DNA of 64,000 nucleotides, from assembly GCF_030687295.1 (NCBI RefSeq), contig NZ_CP117425.1, positions 2,360,001 to 2,424,000 of the forward strand. Reading direction: 5' to 3'. The stretch comes from Pseudomonas beijingensis (GTDB lineage: Bacteria; Pseudomonadota; Gammaproteobacteria; Pseudomonadales; Pseudomonadaceae). The position numbers were made by a program, and so were the translations under genes. A model generated the notes under the pieces. It did not search any database. It saw only the letters and a list, made by a program, of their open reading frames with translations, and was not told where the DNA came from. Positions 1-9,836 of the stretch are shown piece by piece (the stretch's first letter is position 1; each line of letters starts with the position of its first letter).

Positions 1-43
1 GGATTTGGGTGGCGTTCTCGGTGTCCGCAGGTGTGTCAGTCAC
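1..43 (-). CDS. 5' end of an unidentified gene, cut by the left edge
   Basis: A GTG at 43-41 opens a minus-strand frame with no stop up to the window edge. The 14 visible codons read M/V-TDTPADTENATQI. An AGGA lies about nine bases before the GTG. The gene would be divergent from the DUF481 gene at 201, sharing about 157 bp of upstream DNA. Too little is visible to name a family, and the start is an inference from the ribosome site and the open frame only. Confidence 0.4.
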   Translation of the reverse strand, partial: MTDTPADTENATQI

Positions 44-88
44 GTAAAGTGTTCCTGAATGGGTGTCCGTCTGTAGATTAATTCCTAC

Positions 89-120
89 AGGGCTGGTTGA
101 GAAATGAACTCATCAGCCCT
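89..120. repeat. Imperfect inverted repeat between divergent genes
   Basis: AGGGCTGG and a matching CAGCCCT enclose a short loop with additional GAG/CTC pairing. It lies between the left-edge partial gene and the DUF481 gene. It has no T-run, so a terminator is not supported. It may be an mRNA leader hairpin of the downstream gene or an operator. Confidence 0.35.
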
Positions 121-200
121 ACACGGGTCAGTCCTTGCTGAGGTGTCATCCTGGGGGATAATGCCGCCTTTTCACCGCAAACTTGAGCCCTTTATCGCTT

Positions 201-1208
201 ATGTTGTCTAGAACCCTGCTATGCCTGGCTGTTACCAGCGCCTCCATGCCCTTGCTCGCCGACACTGTCTGGTTGAAGAATGGGGACAAACTCAGTGGCA
301 AGATTACCGTTTTCGATGGCGGTAAGTTGCTGATCCAGACCGATTACGCCGGTGCGATTCCCATCGACTGGAAACAGGTCAAGACCCTGGAGAGCGATCA
401 GCAACTCCTGGTCAAGCAGGATGCCTACACCGGCGAGAAGGCCAAGGCGCTGCAGGCGGCCGAGGATGGCAAGGTCACCCTGGCCAACGGTGATGCGCCC
501 AAGACCGTCGAGCTGGCCAGTATCCAGCAGATCCTCAAGCCCAAGCCGGTGGTCGAAGACCTGGTGTGGAAAGGCAATATCGACGCCGCGCTGGATTACC
601 AGCGTGCGGAAAACGATACCGATGATTACGACATCGATTTCAAGACCTCGGCCCGCCACGGCAGATGGCGGCACACCGCCGAAGGTGAATACAACCGTGA
701 ATTCCAGGATGACGTGGTTTCCACCGATAACTGGCGTCTGGAGTATTCCCTCGACCGGTTCCTGACGGACAAATGGTTCTGGCAAGGTCGCCTGAACTAC
801 AAGCGCGACAAAGTCGAAGACCTGGCGCGCCAGCGCGTGGTGGGTACCGGCCCGGGCTACCAGTTCTGGGATGATGAACTGGGGGCGTTCTCTCTGGGTT
901 CGCTGCTGAACCGCACCGACTATGAATACCGCGACGGCGGCAAGGACAACTTCTATTCCGTCGCGATGAAGTGGGACTACAACCGCTACCTGATCGGCAA
1001 GCGCGTCGAGTTCTTCACCAACGGCGAAGTGGGCAAGCCACTGTCCGGCGTGGCGGAGTACGCCTATGACGCTGAAGTGGGGCTGCGCTACAAGGTCACT
1101 GATTGGGCGTCGCTCAACCTCAAGGCGGAGAAGGATGTCATCGAGGGTACTGAGGACAGCGATCTGAGCAAGACACGCTACACGGCTGGATTTGGCGTCA
1201 CCTGGTAG
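201..1208 (+). CDS. DUF481 (YdiY-type) outer-membrane protein
   Basis: The product has 335 aa from the ATG at 201, which gives a clean signal peptide (MLSRTLLCLAV...PLLA, then DTVWLKNGDKLSG). An in-frame TTG at 183 would only add six residues. The N-terminal part resembles the small beta domain that precedes DUF481. The rest alternates aromatic and charged residues (W-F-W-Q-G-R-L-N-Y) and ends in an aromatic residue (GFGVTW), typical of an outer-membrane beta-barrel. E. coli YdiY is the family reference and its function is not well defined. Single gene, followed by a REP pair. Family assignment is good; physiological role is unknown. Confidence 0.8.
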   Translation: MLSRTLLCLAVTSASMPLLADTVWLKNGDKLSGKITVFDGGKLLIQTDYAGAIPIDWKQVKTLESDQQLLVKQDAYTGEKAKALQAAEDGKVTLANGDAPKTVELASIQQILKPKPVVEDLVWKGNIDAALDYQRAENDTDDYDIDFKTSARHGRWRHTAEGEYNREFQDDVVSTDNWRLEYSLDRFLTDKWFWQGRLNYKRDKVEDLARQRVVGTGPGYQFWDDELGAFSLGSLLNRTDYEYRDGGKDNFYSVAMKWDYNRYLIGKRVEFFTNGEVGKPLSGVAEYAYDAEVGLRYKVTDWASLNLKAEKDVIEGTEDSDLSKTRYTAGFGVTW

Positions 1209-1228
1209 TCCCAGGCTAGTAACAAGCC

Positions 1229-1319
1229 CTGTGGGAGCGAGCTTGCTCGCGATAGCGGTATGTCAGCAATATGAATGTTGACTGACACGCCGCTATCGCG
1301 AGCAAGCTCGCTCCCACAG
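1229..1319. repeat. REP pair (REPIN)
   Basis: Two head-to-head copies of the Pseudomonas REP palindrome: CTGTGGGAGCGAGCTTGCTC on the left and its reverse complement on the right, separated by about 35 bp. It sits between the convergent ends of the DUF481 and cold-shock genes. Confidence 0.9.
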
Positions 1320-1349
1320 TTTTTTGTGCGCCGGTAAAAAACGACAGGC

Positions 1350-1384
1350 AAAAAAAAGCCCCGCTTTTGAGGGCGGGGCCTTTT
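1350..1384 (-). terminator. Rho-independent terminator of the cold-shock gene
   Basis: On the minus strand GGCCCCGCC, a short loop and GGCGGGGC-type pairing partner are followed by seven T. It lies 18 bp past the stop codon of the cold-shock gene. A short T stretch on the other side could allow some bidirectional activity. Confidence 0.85.
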
Positions 1385-1401
1385 ACTAAAGCAAGTACAA
1401 G

Positions 1402-1611
1402 TTAGATAACTTGAACTTCTTCAGCTTGCATGCCTTTCTGACCGCGGGTAGCGATGAAAGAAACCTGTTGGCCTTCTTTCAGGCTTTTGAAGCCGTCGGA
1501 TTGGATAGCTTTGAAGTGAACGAACAGGTCGTCACCGGATTGTGGGGTGATGAAGCCGAAGCCTTTTTCATCGTTGAACCACTTAACGGTACCGGTTTGG
1601 CGATTAGACAT
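1402..1611 (-). CDS. CspA-family cold-shock protein
   Basis: The product is 69 aa, the normal length for the family. A single cold-shock domain carries both nucleic-acid motifs, KGFGFI (RNP1) and LFVHF (RNP2), after the usual GTVKWFNDE start. Such proteins bind single-stranded RNA and DNA and act as RNA chaperones; several paralogues exist in each Pseudomonas, so a specific symbol (cspA, capB, cspD) is not assigned. The ATG at 1611 has AAGGAG eight bases upstream. A long noncoding stretch precedes it, as is usual for csp genes with long leaders. A strong terminator follows. Confidence 0.95.
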   Translation of the reverse strand: MSNRQTGTVKWFNDEKGFGFITPQSGDDLFVHFKAIQSDGFKSLKEGQQVSFIATRGQKGMQAEEVQVI

Positions 1612-1965
1612 GGTGTAACTCCTTGAACAAAGATAACTGCGACTCAGGAAGAACCCTGGCCGAGACTGAGTGCAAAGAGCAGGAAAAATTCTTGTAGATG
1701 GTTGGATCGAAATTCAACATATCGTGTAGAGATTCTCAGTGACACAAGCAACACAGTGGCGCCACCTTAACCCTTTTTCCAGAATGTGCCAATGGTCTTT
1801 GCGAAGGTTTCTCTTATTTGGTGACTGACGGCGCGGGTGATGGCCGGCAGGACCCGGAAATCAAGGTGGATCGGCGAGATTTGCGTGCCGCGCTTTGAAC
1901 CCGGCCCCGTGCCCCGGTAAGATGCCGGACGTATTTTTTCCACCTCGCTATTTCAGGAAACCGCC
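1612..1965. other. Intergenic region between csp and dcd
   Basis: The 354 bp between the divergent cold-shock and dcd genes show no convincing reading frame. The csp-proximal part (about 1612-1760) is AT-richer than its surroundings and is likely to hold the csp promoter and long leader. The dcd-proximal part holds the dcd promoter, but no clear -35/-10 pair could be chosen by eye. Confidence 0.5.
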
Positions 1966-2532
1966 ATGAGCATCAAATCGGACAAGTGGATTCGCCGCAT
2001 GGCGCAAGAGCACGGCATGATCGAGCCCTTCGTCGAGCGCCAGATGCGTGGCGAAGGCGCCGACCGGCTGATCTCCTTCGGTGTCTCCAGCTACGGCTAC
2101 GACGTGCGCTGCGCCGACGAATTCAAGGTGTTCACCAACATCAATTCGGCCACCGTCGACCCGAAGAACTTCGACGAGAAGAGCTTCGTCGACGTCAAGA
2201 GCGACGTGTGCATCATCCCGCCGAACTCCTTCGCCCTGGCCCGCACCGTCGAATACTTCCGCATTCCGCGCAACGTGCTGACCATCTGCCTGGGCAAGAG
2301 CACCTATGCCCGTTGCGGCATCATCGTCAACGTCACGCCGCTGGAACCCGAGTGGGAAGGCCACGTGACCCTGGAATTCTCCAACACCACGACCCTGCCG
2401 GCGAAAATCTACGCCAACGAGGGTGTGGCGCAGATGCTGTTCCTTGAATCCGATGAAGAATGCGAAGTGTCCTACAAGGACCGTGGCGGCAAGTACCAGG
2501 GCCAGCGCGGTGTGACCCTACCGCGTACCTGA
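1966..2532 (+). CDS. dcd: dCTP deaminase
   Basis: Deaminates dCTP to dUTP, the main source of dUMP for thymidylate synthesis in many gammaproteobacteria. The 188-aa length matches the family. Family blocks are visible: the N-terminal [13 protein letters not shown], the central [19 protein letters not shown] and the catalytic-glutamate stretch [12 protein letters not shown], then the C-terminal [13 protein letters not shown] tail that closes over the nucleotide. The ATG at 1966 follows AGGAAACC. Transcribed alone, with a terminator at 2560-2595. Confidence 0.97.
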   Translation: MSIKSDKWIRRMAQEHGMIEPFVERQMRGEGADRLISFGVSSYGYDVRCADEFKVFTNINSATVDPKNFDEKSFVDVKSDVCIIPPNSFALARTVEYFRIPRNVLTICLGKSTYARCGIIVNVTPLEPEWEGHVTLEFSNTTTLPAKIYANEGVAQMLFLESDEECEVSYKDRGGKYQGQRGVTLPRT

Positions 2533-2559
2533 TTCTGACGAACAGTTGGAATTCCTGGG

Positions 2560-2595
2560 CGGGCAGACACTCTATTGCGTGTACTGCCCGTTTTT
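2560..2595 (+). terminator. Terminator downstream of dcd
   Basis: CGGGCAG-ACAC, an eight-base loop, GTGT with one bulged A, then CTGCCCG and TTTTT. It separates dcd from the small gene at 2632. Confidence 0.75.
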
Positions 2596-2631
2596 GCGTC
2601 AGCGCAACGGGCTTCGCCCAGGAGTTGCTCT

Positions 2632-2838
2632 ATGAAGATCGATCCGCGAATCAGTGCCGAACTGGCAAAGCTCGAGCCCAATCAGATCGGCGTCATGGCC
2701 TGGTCACTGCTGGCCCATCCTGCCGAAGCGGCGGGCGGCATTCCCGGCCAGCCCGATCCCGATACGCCCAACGAACAGCCTACCGAACCCGGCGAGCCGA
2801 CCCTGCCGGACGAGCCGCCTCCTGCGCCTGTTGCCTGA
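2632..2838 (+). CDS. Small Pro-rich hypothetical protein
   Basis: The product is 68 aa from the ATG at 2632, which has AGGAG seven bases upstream. The first 30 residues (MKIDPRISAELAKLEPNQIG...) look like an ordered amphipathic segment. The rest is a low-complexity acidic, Pro-rich tail (P-D-P-D-T-P-N-E-Q-P...PPPAPVA). There is no signal peptide or membrane segment. It lies between the dcd terminator and the convergent pdeM gene. The family is not recognised; the ribosome site and the protein-like N-terminus support a real gene. Confidence 0.6.
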   Translation: MKIDPRISAELAKLEPNQIGVMAWSLLAHPAEAAGGIPGQPDPDTPNEQPTEPGEPTLPDEPPPAPVA

Positions 2839-2874
2839 TGAGACGATGGCCCGCCAGCGATAGCACAGAGTGCT

Positions 2875-3531
2875 TCAGTTGACGGGCCATATTTCGTTAT
2901 CGCCGATGACAAAAATCCTGCAACCGCGGTCTTGCTCGACTCGATAGCCACCTGTGAAGGCGCCGAAGGCCGGCAGCAGGCTGATTTCACTGCCCAGCCG
3001 AAAGCAGGCCAGGCGCAGGCGCTGCCGGCCCTTGCCGCTCAGGTGGTAGACCGGGTGTACGTGACCGGCCAGCACATGGCGGCTGGGGTGTGGGGTGGGC
3101 TCGTGCTGCACGGCGAAAGGGCCCAGCAGCAACGGCTCCGGTACGACGCGGATGTTCAGCGCTGACGGTGGATCGCCGGCGCGTTTGTCGTGGTTGCCAC
3201 GAATCAGCGTCATGGCCACGTGCGGATGTCGTTCACGCCAATCGGAAAGTGCCTTCAAGGTGCCGGGCGCGTGAGAACCGGGGCCGTGGAGAAAATCTCC
3301 GAGAAAGATCAACTGTCGACACGCCAGGCGCGCCAGTAACCCATCCAACACCGCGATGTTGCTGGCGGTGGTGCCGTGGGGCACCGGTTGCCCGAGGCTA
3401 CGATAGGCGGCGGCCTTGCCGAAATGAACATCGGCCACCATCAACGCTTGCTGATCGGGCCAATACAAGGCTTTTTCCGGGAGCAACCACAGCGCTTCGC
3501 CGGCCAGGCTGACGGGATACGGCGCTGGCAT
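2875..3531 (-). CDS. pdeM: Ligase-associated DNA-damage-response endonuclease PdeM
   Basis: The product is 218 aa. Calcineurin-like metallophosphoesterase motifs are in order: DVHFGK (about residue 34), GDFLHG, GNHDK and the paired histidines of GHVHP. These coordinate two metals for phosphodiester cleavage. This is the member found next to the Lhr-type helicase in the bacterial four-gene repair cluster (exonuclease, ligase, helicase, phosphoesterase). Its ATG overlaps the TGA of the helicase gene by one base (TGATG), so translation is probably coupled. The reading from motifs and context is strong; the in-cell substrate is not known. Confidence 0.9.
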   Translation of the reverse strand: MPAPYPVSLAGEALWLLPEKALYWPDQQALMVADVHFGKAAAYRSLGQPVPHGTTASNIAVLDGLLARLACRQLIFLGDFLHGPGSHAPGTLKALSDWRERHPHVAMTLIRGNHDKRAGDPPSALNIRVVPEPLLLGPFAVQHEPTPHPSRHVLAGHVHPVYHLSGKGRQRLRLACFRLGSEISLLPAFGAFTGGYRVEQDRGCRIFVIGDNEIWPVN

Positions 3532-6017
3532 CAGGCGTCACCGCGATCGGCAGTCTTTTCCAGCTCGCTGACCATCCGCCGGATACGGTCGGCGAGTTTT
3601 TCCGAGCTCATGCTTTCCCGGAACCGCTCCACCAGCAGCGGGAACCCAAGCGGGGTGGGGCGCTTGATCACGTGCAGGTCCAGCTTCAAGGTATTGAGGC
3701 GTTGCAAGGTCTGCTCCAGTCGACGGATATCCAATTCTTCACGCAAGACTTCCTCCCCGGCCTGGGCCAGCAACAGATTGTCGGCGTCGTATTGTTTGAA
3801 CACCTGGAAGAACAACCCACTGGAGGCCTGGACTTGCCGGGTGCTTTTCGGCGCACCGGGGTAGCCGGCGAAGACCAGCCCGGCGATCCGGGCGATTTCG
3901 CGAAAGCGCCTGAGGGCCAGCTCCCCGGCGTTCAGGCTCGCGAGCACATCGGCCAGCAGGTGATCGATGCTCAGCAGGCTCGGGGTCAGGTAGTGCGACC
4001 AATCCACTGCCGTGGCGCTGAGCAGTTCCAGGCCGTAGTCATTGACGGCAATGGAAAACGTCAGCGGTTGTTGCCGACTGACGCGCCAGGCCAGCAGGCT
4101 GGCCAGGCCCAGATGCACCTGGCGCCCGGCAAATGGGTACAGGAACAGATGCCAGCCTTCCCGGGACTTGAGGGCTTCGGCCAGCAAGGTGTGTTGCGTG
4201 GGCAAGCCGGACCAGCGTTGTTGGGTCAACAGCAGGGGCTGCACGGCTTGCATCTCCGGGCCCTCGAAGCGGCCCGTGGCGGCTTCGCTCAAGCGGGCCA
4301 CGACGGCGGCCGCCAGTTCGCTGGAAAGCGGCATGCGCCCACCGTTCCAGCGCGGCACGGCGGCCTTCTTGGCCTGACTGCGGCGCACGTAGGCGGTCAT
4401 GTCTTCGACCCGGACCAATTCCAGCAGTCGCCCGGCGAACAGGAAACCGTCGCCGGGCCGCAGGCGAGCGATGAAGCCTTCCTCTACGCTGCCCAGGGTC
4501 TTGCCGCCGCCGCCCTTGCTCCAGAACTTCAATTGCAGGCTGGCATCGCTGACGATGGTGCCGATGCTCATGCGGTGACGCCGGGCCAGGCGGGCGTCAG
4601 GCACACGCCAGACCCCGTGTTCGTCCGGTTCGACCCGTCGGTAATCGGGGTAGGCGGTCAATGTCAGGCCGCCGTGGCGTACAAAGGCCAGGGCCCAGGC
4701 CCATTCAGCCGGGTTGAGGTCGCGGTAGGCCCAGGCGCCACGTACCTCCTCGAACAGTTCTTCGGGAACGAAGCCGCCGCCCAGGGCCATGCTCACCAGG
4801 TGCTGCACCAGGACATCCAGTGGCTTGCGGGGGGATTCGCGGGGTTCGATGCGTCGTTGGGCCACGGCGTCCTGCGCGGCGGCGGCCTCGATCAATTCCA
4901 GACTGTGGGTCGGTACCAGCGTCACCCGGGAGGTCCGTCCTGGCGCGTGACCGGAGCGTCCGGCCCGTTGCATCAGCCGCGCCACCCCCTTGGCCGAGCC
5001 GATCTGCAGCACCCGTTCCACTGGCAGGAAATCCACCCCCAGGTCCAGACTGGAGGTGCAGACCACCGCTTTGAGCTGGCCGTCCTTCAATGCCTGCTCC
5101 ACCCAATCCCGGGTGTCGCGCGACAGTGAGCTATGGTGCAGGGCGATCAGCCCGGCCCAATCGGGTCTTGCCTCAAGCAGCGCCTGATACCAGATTTCCG
5201 ATTGTGCCCGGGTGTTGGTGAAGACCAAGCAACTGCGGCTGGCGTCGATTTCGGCGACGACTTGAGGCAGCATCTTCAGGCCGATGTGCCCGGCCCACGG
5301 GAAACGTTCGAGGGCCGGAGGCAGCAGTGTGTCAACCTGCAGCGCCTTGCCGTTGGCCCCTTGCACACTGATCCCGTTGCCTTGCGGGATCAACACCTGC
5401 TCGGCGTGGGCCTGGTTACCCAGGGTCGCGGACACGCCCCAGACGATGAGTTCGGGATGCCAGCGCCGCAAGCGTGCCAAGGCCAGTTGCAACTGCACGC
5501 CACGTTTGTTGCCGAGTAATTCGTGCCATTCATCCACCACGACCATGCGCAGGGTCGAGGCCGCGGCTTGCGCATCGGCCCGGGCGAGCATCAAGGTCAG
5601 GCTTTCGGGCGTGGTGATCAGCGCGGTGGGCAGGCGACGGCCCTGGCGGGCGCGCTCGCTGGCGCTGGTGTCGCCAGTGCGCAGGCCGACACTCCAGGGC
5701 ACTTGCAGGTCGGCCAGGGGCGCTTCGAGGGCTTTGCCGGTATCGGCCGCCAATGCGCGCATCGGCGTGATCCACAGGACGGTCAGCGGTTCGGCCGGCG
5801 GCTTGCGTTTGCGTGGTTTGTCCGGCGGCGGTACCGGGCGGGCGAAACGGTTGAGGGCGGCAAACCACACCGCATAGGTCTTGCCGGCGCCGGTGCTGGC
5901 GTGCAACAGCCCGGATTCCCCGCGCTTGACCGCGGCCCATACCTGCTTCTGAAAGGCGAACGGCTTCCAGCCGCGGGCGCCGAACCACTGGTTTGCGAAA
6001 TTGTTGGATGTCGCCAT
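3531..6017 (-). CDS. Ligase-associated DNA-damage-response DEXH-box helicase (Lhr-core type)
   Basis: The product is 828 aa, the length of the short Lhr-core proteins rather than the roughly 1500-aa full Lhr. Visible motifs are Walker A STGAGKT (41-47), DEWH (162-165), the SAT-like motif III (WGVSATLG) and the C-terminal RecA motifs ([11 protein letters not shown]). A winged-helix and C-terminal domain of about 300 aa follow, as in Lhr. Lhr-core enzymes are ATP-driven 3'-to-5' translocases that unwind RNA:DNA hybrids. The gene is followed by pdeM with a one-base overlap. Its usual upstream partners, ligase and exonuclease, are about 6.5 kb away here (12519-15238). Confidence 0.92.
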   Translation of the reverse strand: MATSNNFANQWFGARGWKPFAFQKQVWAAVKRGESGLLHASTGAGKTYAVWFAALNRFARPVPPPDKPRKRKPPAEPLTVLWITPMRALAADTGKALEAPLADLQVPWSVGLRTGDTSASERARQGRRLPTALITTPESLTLMLARADAQAAASTLRMVVVDEWHELLGNKRGVQLQLALARLRRWHPELIVWGVSATLGNQAHAEQVLIPQGNGISVQGANGKALQVDTLLPPALERFPWAGHIGLKMLPQVVAEIDASRSCLVFTNTRAQSEIWYQALLEARPDWAGLIALHHSSLSRDTRDWVEQALKDGQLKAVVCTSSLDLGVDFLPVERVLQIGSAKGVARLMQRAGRSGHAPGRTSRVTLVPTHSLELIEAAAAQDAVAQRRIEPRESPRKPLDVLVQHLVSMALGGGFVPEELFEEVRGAWAYRDLNPAEWAWALAFVRHGGLTLTAYPDYRRVEPDEHGVWRVPDARLARRHRMSIGTIVSDASLQLKFWSKGGGGKTLGSVEEGFIARLRPGDGFLFAGRLLELVRVEDMTAYVRRSQAKKAAVPRWNGGRMPLSSELAAAVVARLSEAATGRFEGPEMQAVQPLLLTQQRWSGLPTQHTLLAEALKSREGWHLFLYPFAGRQVHLGLASLLAWRVSRQQPLTFSIAVNDYGLELLSATAVDWSHYLTPSLLSIDHLLADVLASLNAGELALRRFREIARIAGLVFAGYPGAPKSTRQVQASSGLFFQVFKQYDADNLLLAQAGEEVLREELDIRRLEQTLQRLNTLKLDLHVIKRPTPLGFPLLVERFRESMSSEKLADRIRRMVSELEKTADRGDA

Positions 6018-6100
6018 GCCTGCCGCGTGCGCCCTGGAAGTCCTTCTTCAGTGACCACGGCAGGATGCGAAAGGTTTTATGCGAGATAGCGTGGCGAGCG

Positions 6101-6217
6101 TGCTTTTGTGGCGAGGGAGCTTGCTCCCGCTGGGCTGCGAAGCGGCCCCCTGGATCTGGATGACATGCTGCGGAGGCTGCGCCTCCAGCGGGAGCAAGCT
6201 CCCTCGCCACAAAAGCA
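6101..6217. repeat. REP-like inverted pair, GAGGGAGCTTGCTCCC type
   Basis: TGCTTTTGTGGCGAGGGAGC and its reverse complement bracket about 50 bp of spacer. The core differs from the common GAGCGAGCTTGCTCGC type, so this is a second REP class. It lies in the intergenic region between the helicase and the ABC ATPase genes. Confidence 0.85.
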
Positions 6218-6256
6218 GCGTCTGGCGCCGAATGCCAGTCAGCTAAGCAGCAAACA

Positions 6257-6348
6257 TGTGGGAGCAAAGCTTGCTCGCGATTGCGGTAAGCCAGCCGACT
6301 AAGATATTGGCGACTCTGCCGCTATCGCGAGCAAGCTTTGCTCCCACA
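6257..6348. repeat. REP pair (REPIN)
   Basis: TGTGGGAGCAAAGCTTGCTC and its inverted copy, the AAAGCTT variant of the REP core, with a spacer of about 35 bp. It sits directly after the REP-like pair at 6101-6217. Confidence 0.9.
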
Positions 6349-6419
6349 GGATTTATGCCGTTTGTTCCTAACTGACAGGCATTGGCGCCTGGCGCCTTCT
6401 TTTCAGGGGAGTCCGAAGT

Positions 6420-7184
6420 TTATTTCAGGTTGCCACTGAGAAACTGCTTGAGCCGTTCGCTGGTGGGATTGCCCAGCACGTCTTCCGGAGCGCCTTCTTC
6501 TTCCACCAGGCCCTGGTGCAGGAACAGCACCTGGTTCGAGACTTTGCGGGCGAAGCTCATTTCGTGGGTCACCATGATCATGGTCCGGCCCTCTTCGGCC
6601 AGGCCCTGGATCACCTTCAGCACTTCGCCCACCAACTCCGGGTCCAGGGCCGAGGTGGGTTCGTCGAACAGCATCACCTCCGGTTCCATCGCCAGCGCAC
6701 GGGCAATGGCCACGCGCTGTTGCTGGCCGCCGGAGAGAAACGCCGGGTACTGCTCGGCAACCCGCGCCGGCAGGCCGACCTTGTCGAGATAACGCCGGGC
6801 ACGGTCGTCGGCTTCCTGCTTGCTCACACCCAATACCCGGCGCGGCGCCATGGTGATGTTTTCCAGCACGGTCATGTGGCTCCACAGGTTGAAGTGCTGG
6901 AACACCATGGCCAGGCGGGTGCGGATGCGTTGCAGTTCGTCGGCGTCGGCCACGTGCATGCCGTGGCGGTCCTTGATCATCCGGATCGGTTGGCCGTCCA
7001 GGGTCATGGCGCCGTCATTGGGTTGTTCCAGGAAGTTGATGCAGCGCAAAAAGGTACTTTTGCCCGAGCCGCTGGCGCCGATGAGGCTGATGACGTCGCC
7101 GGTCTTGGCCTTGAGCGAAACGCCCTTGAGCACTTCATGTTCGCCATAGCTTTTATGCAGGCCTTCGATGGTCAGTTTGTACAT
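6420..7184 (-). CDS. Basic amino-acid ABC transporter ATPase (AotP/HisP-like)
   Basis: The product is 254 aa from the ATG at 7184, chosen because it gives the standard HisP start [19 protein letters not shown] start at 7247 would overlap the preceding gene. It has Walker [10 protein letters not shown], the signature [15 protein letters not shown] and Walker [13 protein letters not shown]. It is the last gene of a five-gene operon ordered binding protein, permease, permease, deacylase, ATPase. This is the aotJQMOP order of the P. aeruginosa arginine/ornithine uptake operon, but no argR follows. The substrate is most likely a basic amino acid or a related compound. Confidence 0.9.
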   Translation of the reverse strand: MYKLTIEGLHKSYGEHEVLKGVSLKAKTGDVISLIGASGSGKSTFLRCINFLEQPNDGAMTLDGQPIRMIKDRHGMHVADADELQRIRTRLAMVFQHFNLWSHMTVLENITMAPRRVLGVSKQEADDRARRYLDKVGLPARVAEQYPAFLSGGQQQRVAIARALAMEPEVMLFDEPTSALDPELVGEVLKVIQGLAEEGRTMIMVTHEMSFARKVSNQVLFLHQGLVEEEGAPEDVLGNPTSERLKQFLSGNLK

Positions 7185-7197
7185 GGAGCATGCATCC

Positions 7198-8316
7198 TCA
7201 AGGCGAAAGTAGGTAGCCGCTGCGGTAGGCCTCGGTGCCGGCGACATGGGCGATCACCATGCCGGCCGTGGCCATGCGACGCAGCGAACGGGCGTACAGC
7301 AGCCCGGCGTTACGGCAATGAACGGGGGTGACGGTGTCGTTGACCGGATCGATGATTTCCGCGATCAGTTGCCCCGCCTCCAGGTATTCGCCGGGCAGGG
7401 CGCTGTAGACCAGCAACCCGCCCACGGGCGTCGCCACCGGCTCGACCGCGGCCAGCGGCGTGGCCGGGTAGGGCAGTTCGGGCATGGGCATCGGTTCGCC
7501 GTCGATGGCGCCGAAGCGGATCAGGTATTCGATCAAGGCCTGGCAGTCGAGGCTCGCCAGCCCGTGGTTGACGTCACCCTGGCCACGCAATTCCACGGTC
7601 ACCGAAAAACTGCCCAGGGGAATTTCGAAGCGTTCGCCGAAGCGTTCCTTGAGTTGCCACCAGAGCAGGGTGAAGCATTCGTCGAACGACTGGCCGCCCG
7701 AATCGGTCGCCAGCAGGCTGGCTTCGGCACCGATGTAGCGGGCCAGCGGCTCGACCTGGGGCCAGGCTTCGGGTGTGGTGTAGAGGTGGGCCACGGCTTC
7801 GAAGTCGCAATGCAGGTCCAGCACCATGTCGGCGTCGCAGGCCAGCCGTTGCAGGGCCAGGCGCAGGGATTGCAGTTGGGTGCCTGGGGTCTGCCGGGCG
7901 AGGGCATCGCGCAGGCTGGTGCGGATCAGCATCAGGTTGTGCTGCGGATCGTCGGTGAGCAGCTCCTCGATTTCGTTGCCGATCTCTTCGCTCAGGTCGA
8001 CGAAGCGGCGGTTGAAGTTCTGCCCGCTCTCGGTTTCGTAGCGACCCAAAGGCACGTCCATCAGCACTTGTTCGAGGCCGATGGGGTTGGCGACCGGTAC
8101 CAGCACGATCTCGTGGCGCAGGTGGCCCGACGCCTCGAGTTCGGCCAGGCGTTGCTTGAGGTGCCAGGCGACCAGCATGCCCGGCAGTTCATCGGCGTGC
8201 AGGGACGACTGGATATAGATTTTGCCGACGGCTTTTTCCGGGCCGAAGTGGAAGCTGTGGATCTTGCGTGCGGTCCCCGGTACCGGGGCCAGCTGGTCAT
8301 GGATCTGGTGGCGCAT
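7198..8316 (-). CDS. Succinylglutamate desuccinylase/aspartoacylase-family hydrolase (AotO-like)
   Basis: The product is 372 aa. The N-terminal zinc site is visible as H40-A-D-E43 within SLHADELPG, with a further zinc ligand in [11 protein letters not shown]. These are features of the M14-type AstE/aspartoacylase fold, which hydrolyses N-acyl amino acids. The gene lies inside an ABC amino-acid transporter operon, 13 bp before the ATPase start, in the place held by aotO in the P. aeruginosa aot operon. A plausible role is deacylation of an imported N-acyl amino acid; that is inference from position only. Confidence 0.85.
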   Translation of the reverse strand: MRHQIHDQLAPVPGTARKIHSFHFGPEKAVGKIYIQSSLHADELPGMLVAWHLKQRLAELEASGHLRHEIVLVPVANPIGLEQVLMDVPLGRYETESGQNFNRRFVDLSEEIGNEIEELLTDDPQHNLMLIRTSLRDALARQTPGTQLQSLRLALQRLACDADMVLDLHCDFEAVAHLYTTPEAWPQVEPLARYIGAEASLLATDSGGQSFDECFTLLWWQLKERFGERFEIPLGSFSVTVELRGQGDVNHGLASLDCQALIEYLIRFGAIDGEPMPMPELPYPATPLAAVEPVATPVGGLLVYSALPGEYLEAGQLIAEIIDPVNDTVTPVHCRNAGLLYARSLRRMATAGMVIAHVAGTEAYRSGYLLSP

Positions 8317-8343
8317 GTGCGTGTGTGTCCTGGAACAAAAGCC

Positions 8344-9054
8344 CTAGTGGGTCGGCCCGAGGAAGGCCAGCCATCGGCGTTCGGCGAGGCGGAAGAGGCC
8401 CACCAGCGCAAAGGTGACGGTCAGGTAGATCAACGCGGCGATCCCGAACGACTGGAACGTCATGAACGTCGCCGAGTTGGCATCCCGGGCGACTTTCAGC
8501 ACGTCTGGAACGGTAGCGGTGAACGCCACGGTCGTCGAGTGCAGCATCAAGATGACTTCATTGCTGTAGTACGGCAGCGAGCGCCGCAGCGCCGAGGGCA
8601 TGATCACGTAGGCGTACAGTTTCCAGCCGGTCAGGCCGTAGGCCTTGGCCGCTTCCACTTCGCCATGGTTCATGTTGCGAATCGCCCCGGCGAAAATTTC
8701 CGTGGTGTAGGCGCAGGTGTTCAAGGCAAAGGCCAGGATCGTGCAGTTCATCGCGTCGCGAAAGAAACTGTCGAGCATGGGTTGGGCGCGTACCGCCTCG
8801 ATGCTGTAGATGCCGGTGTAGCAGATCAGCAGCTGGATATAGAGCGGCGTGCCCCGGAACAGGTAGGTGTAGAACTGCACGGGCCAGCGTACGTAGAACC
8901 TGGGTGAAACCCGGGCGATGGACAGCGGGATCGACACCACGAAGCCGATCAGCAGCGAGGCGCTGAGCAGCCACAGGGTCATGGCCAGGCCGGTGATGTT
9001 GACGCCGTCGCTGTAAAGGAACGGCCGCCAATATTCCTGCAGAAGTTCGATCAT
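8344..9054 (-). CDS. Basic amino-acid ABC transporter permease (AotM/HisM-like)
   Basis: The product is 236 aa with about five membrane segments, starting with a periplasmic helix (MIELLQEYWRPFLYSDG) and TM1 (GLAMTLWLLSASLLIGF). The coupling-loop EAA motif appears as E-A-A-K-A-Y-G-L-T-G. It forms a heterodimer with the permease encoded just upstream (9051-9779); the start overlaps that gene's stop by four bases (ATGA). Confidence 0.92.
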   Translation of the reverse strand: MIELLQEYWRPFLYSDGVNITGLAMTLWLLSASLLIGFVVSIPLSIARVSPRFYVRWPVQFYTYLFRGTPLYIQLLICYTGIYSIEAVRAQPMLDSFFRDAMNCTILAFALNTCAYTTEIFAGAIRNMNHGEVEAAKAYGLTGWKLYAYVIMPSALRRSLPYYSNEVILMLHSTTVAFTATVPDVLKVARDANSATFMTFQSFGIAALIYLTVTFALVGLFRLAERRWLAFLGPTH

Positions 9055-9779
9055 CGCACCGCCTCCCGGGCTCCGGCGGCGTAGCGGCGTTCAAGCCAGC
9101 GCAGGATGAAATTGGACGCGCTGGTGATCAGCAGATAGATCAATGCCGCCAGCACCAGGAAGTAGAACAGTTGGTAGGTGCTCTTGCCCGCATCCTGGGC
9201 CGCCTTGACCAGGTCAGCCAGGCCGATGATCGACACCAGCGCGGTGGCCTTGAGCATCACCATCCAGTTGTTGCCGATACCCGGCAGGGCAAAGCGCATC
9301 ATTTGTGGAAACACCACGAAGCGAAACCGCTGGCCACGCTTGAGGCCATAGGCCGTGGCGGCTTCGACCTGGCCCCGGGGGACCGCGAGGATCGCGCCGC
9401 GAAAGGTTTCGGTGAAATACGCGCCATAGATGAAGCCCAGGGTGATCACCCCGGCGCCGAATGGGTCGATCTCGATGTATTCCCATTCCATGAAGTCGGT
9501 AAACGAAGTCAGCCAGGTTTGCAGGCTGTAGAAGATCAGCAGCATCAGCACCAGGTCGGGTACGCCGCGGATCAGCGTAGTGTAGAGCTGGGCAGGGATT
9601 CGCAGCAGTTTGACGCTGGACAGCTTGGCGCTGGCGCCCAGCAGGCCGAGCAAGACGCTCAACAATAAGGACAGGGCCGACAGCTTGATGGTCATCCAGG
9701 TGCCTTGCATCAGCAGCGGGCCGAAGCCCTGCAGGCTGAAGGCGGAGAGCCCCAGATTTTGTAGGAGTTGTTCGAACAT
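9051..9779 (-). CDS. Basic amino-acid ABC transporter permease (AotQ/HisQ-like)
   Basis: The product is 242 aa from the ATG at 9779 (MFEQLLQNLGLSAFSLQGFG), which matches usual HisQ starts. The upstream ATG at 9812 falls inside the terminator hairpin and is rejected. It has five or so membrane segments with the EAA loop V-E-A-A-T-A-Y-G-L-K. It is preceded by an attenuating hairpin that follows the binding-protein gene, so the permease is probably made at lower level than the binding protein. Confidence 0.92.
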   Translation of the reverse strand: MFEQLLQNLGLSAFSLQGFGPLLMQGTWMTIKLSALSLLLSVLLGLLGASAKLSSVKLLRIPAQLYTTLIRGVPDLVLMLLIFYSLQTWLTSFTDFMEWEYIEIDPFGAGVITLGFIYGAYFTETFRGAILAVPRGQVEAATAYGLKRGQRFRFVVFPQMMRFALPGIGNNWMVMLKATALVSIIGLADLVKAAQDAGKSTYQLFYFLVLAALIYLLITSASNFILRWLERRYAAGAREAVR

Positions 9780-9797
9780 GGAGGAGGCCTTTGGCAG

Positions 9798-9830
9798 AAA
9801 AAAAGCGCCCACCCGAGACCGGATGGGCGC
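9798..9830 (-). terminator. Terminator/attenuator between binding-protein and permease genes
   Basis: On the minus strand GCGCCCATCC, loop GGTCTC, GGGTGGGCGC (ten pairs including one G-T), then seven T. It lies immediately past the stop of the binding-protein gene and inside the operon. It would end most transcripts after aotJ and let a fraction read into the permeases. Confidence 0.85.
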
Positions 9831-9836
9831 CGCGCA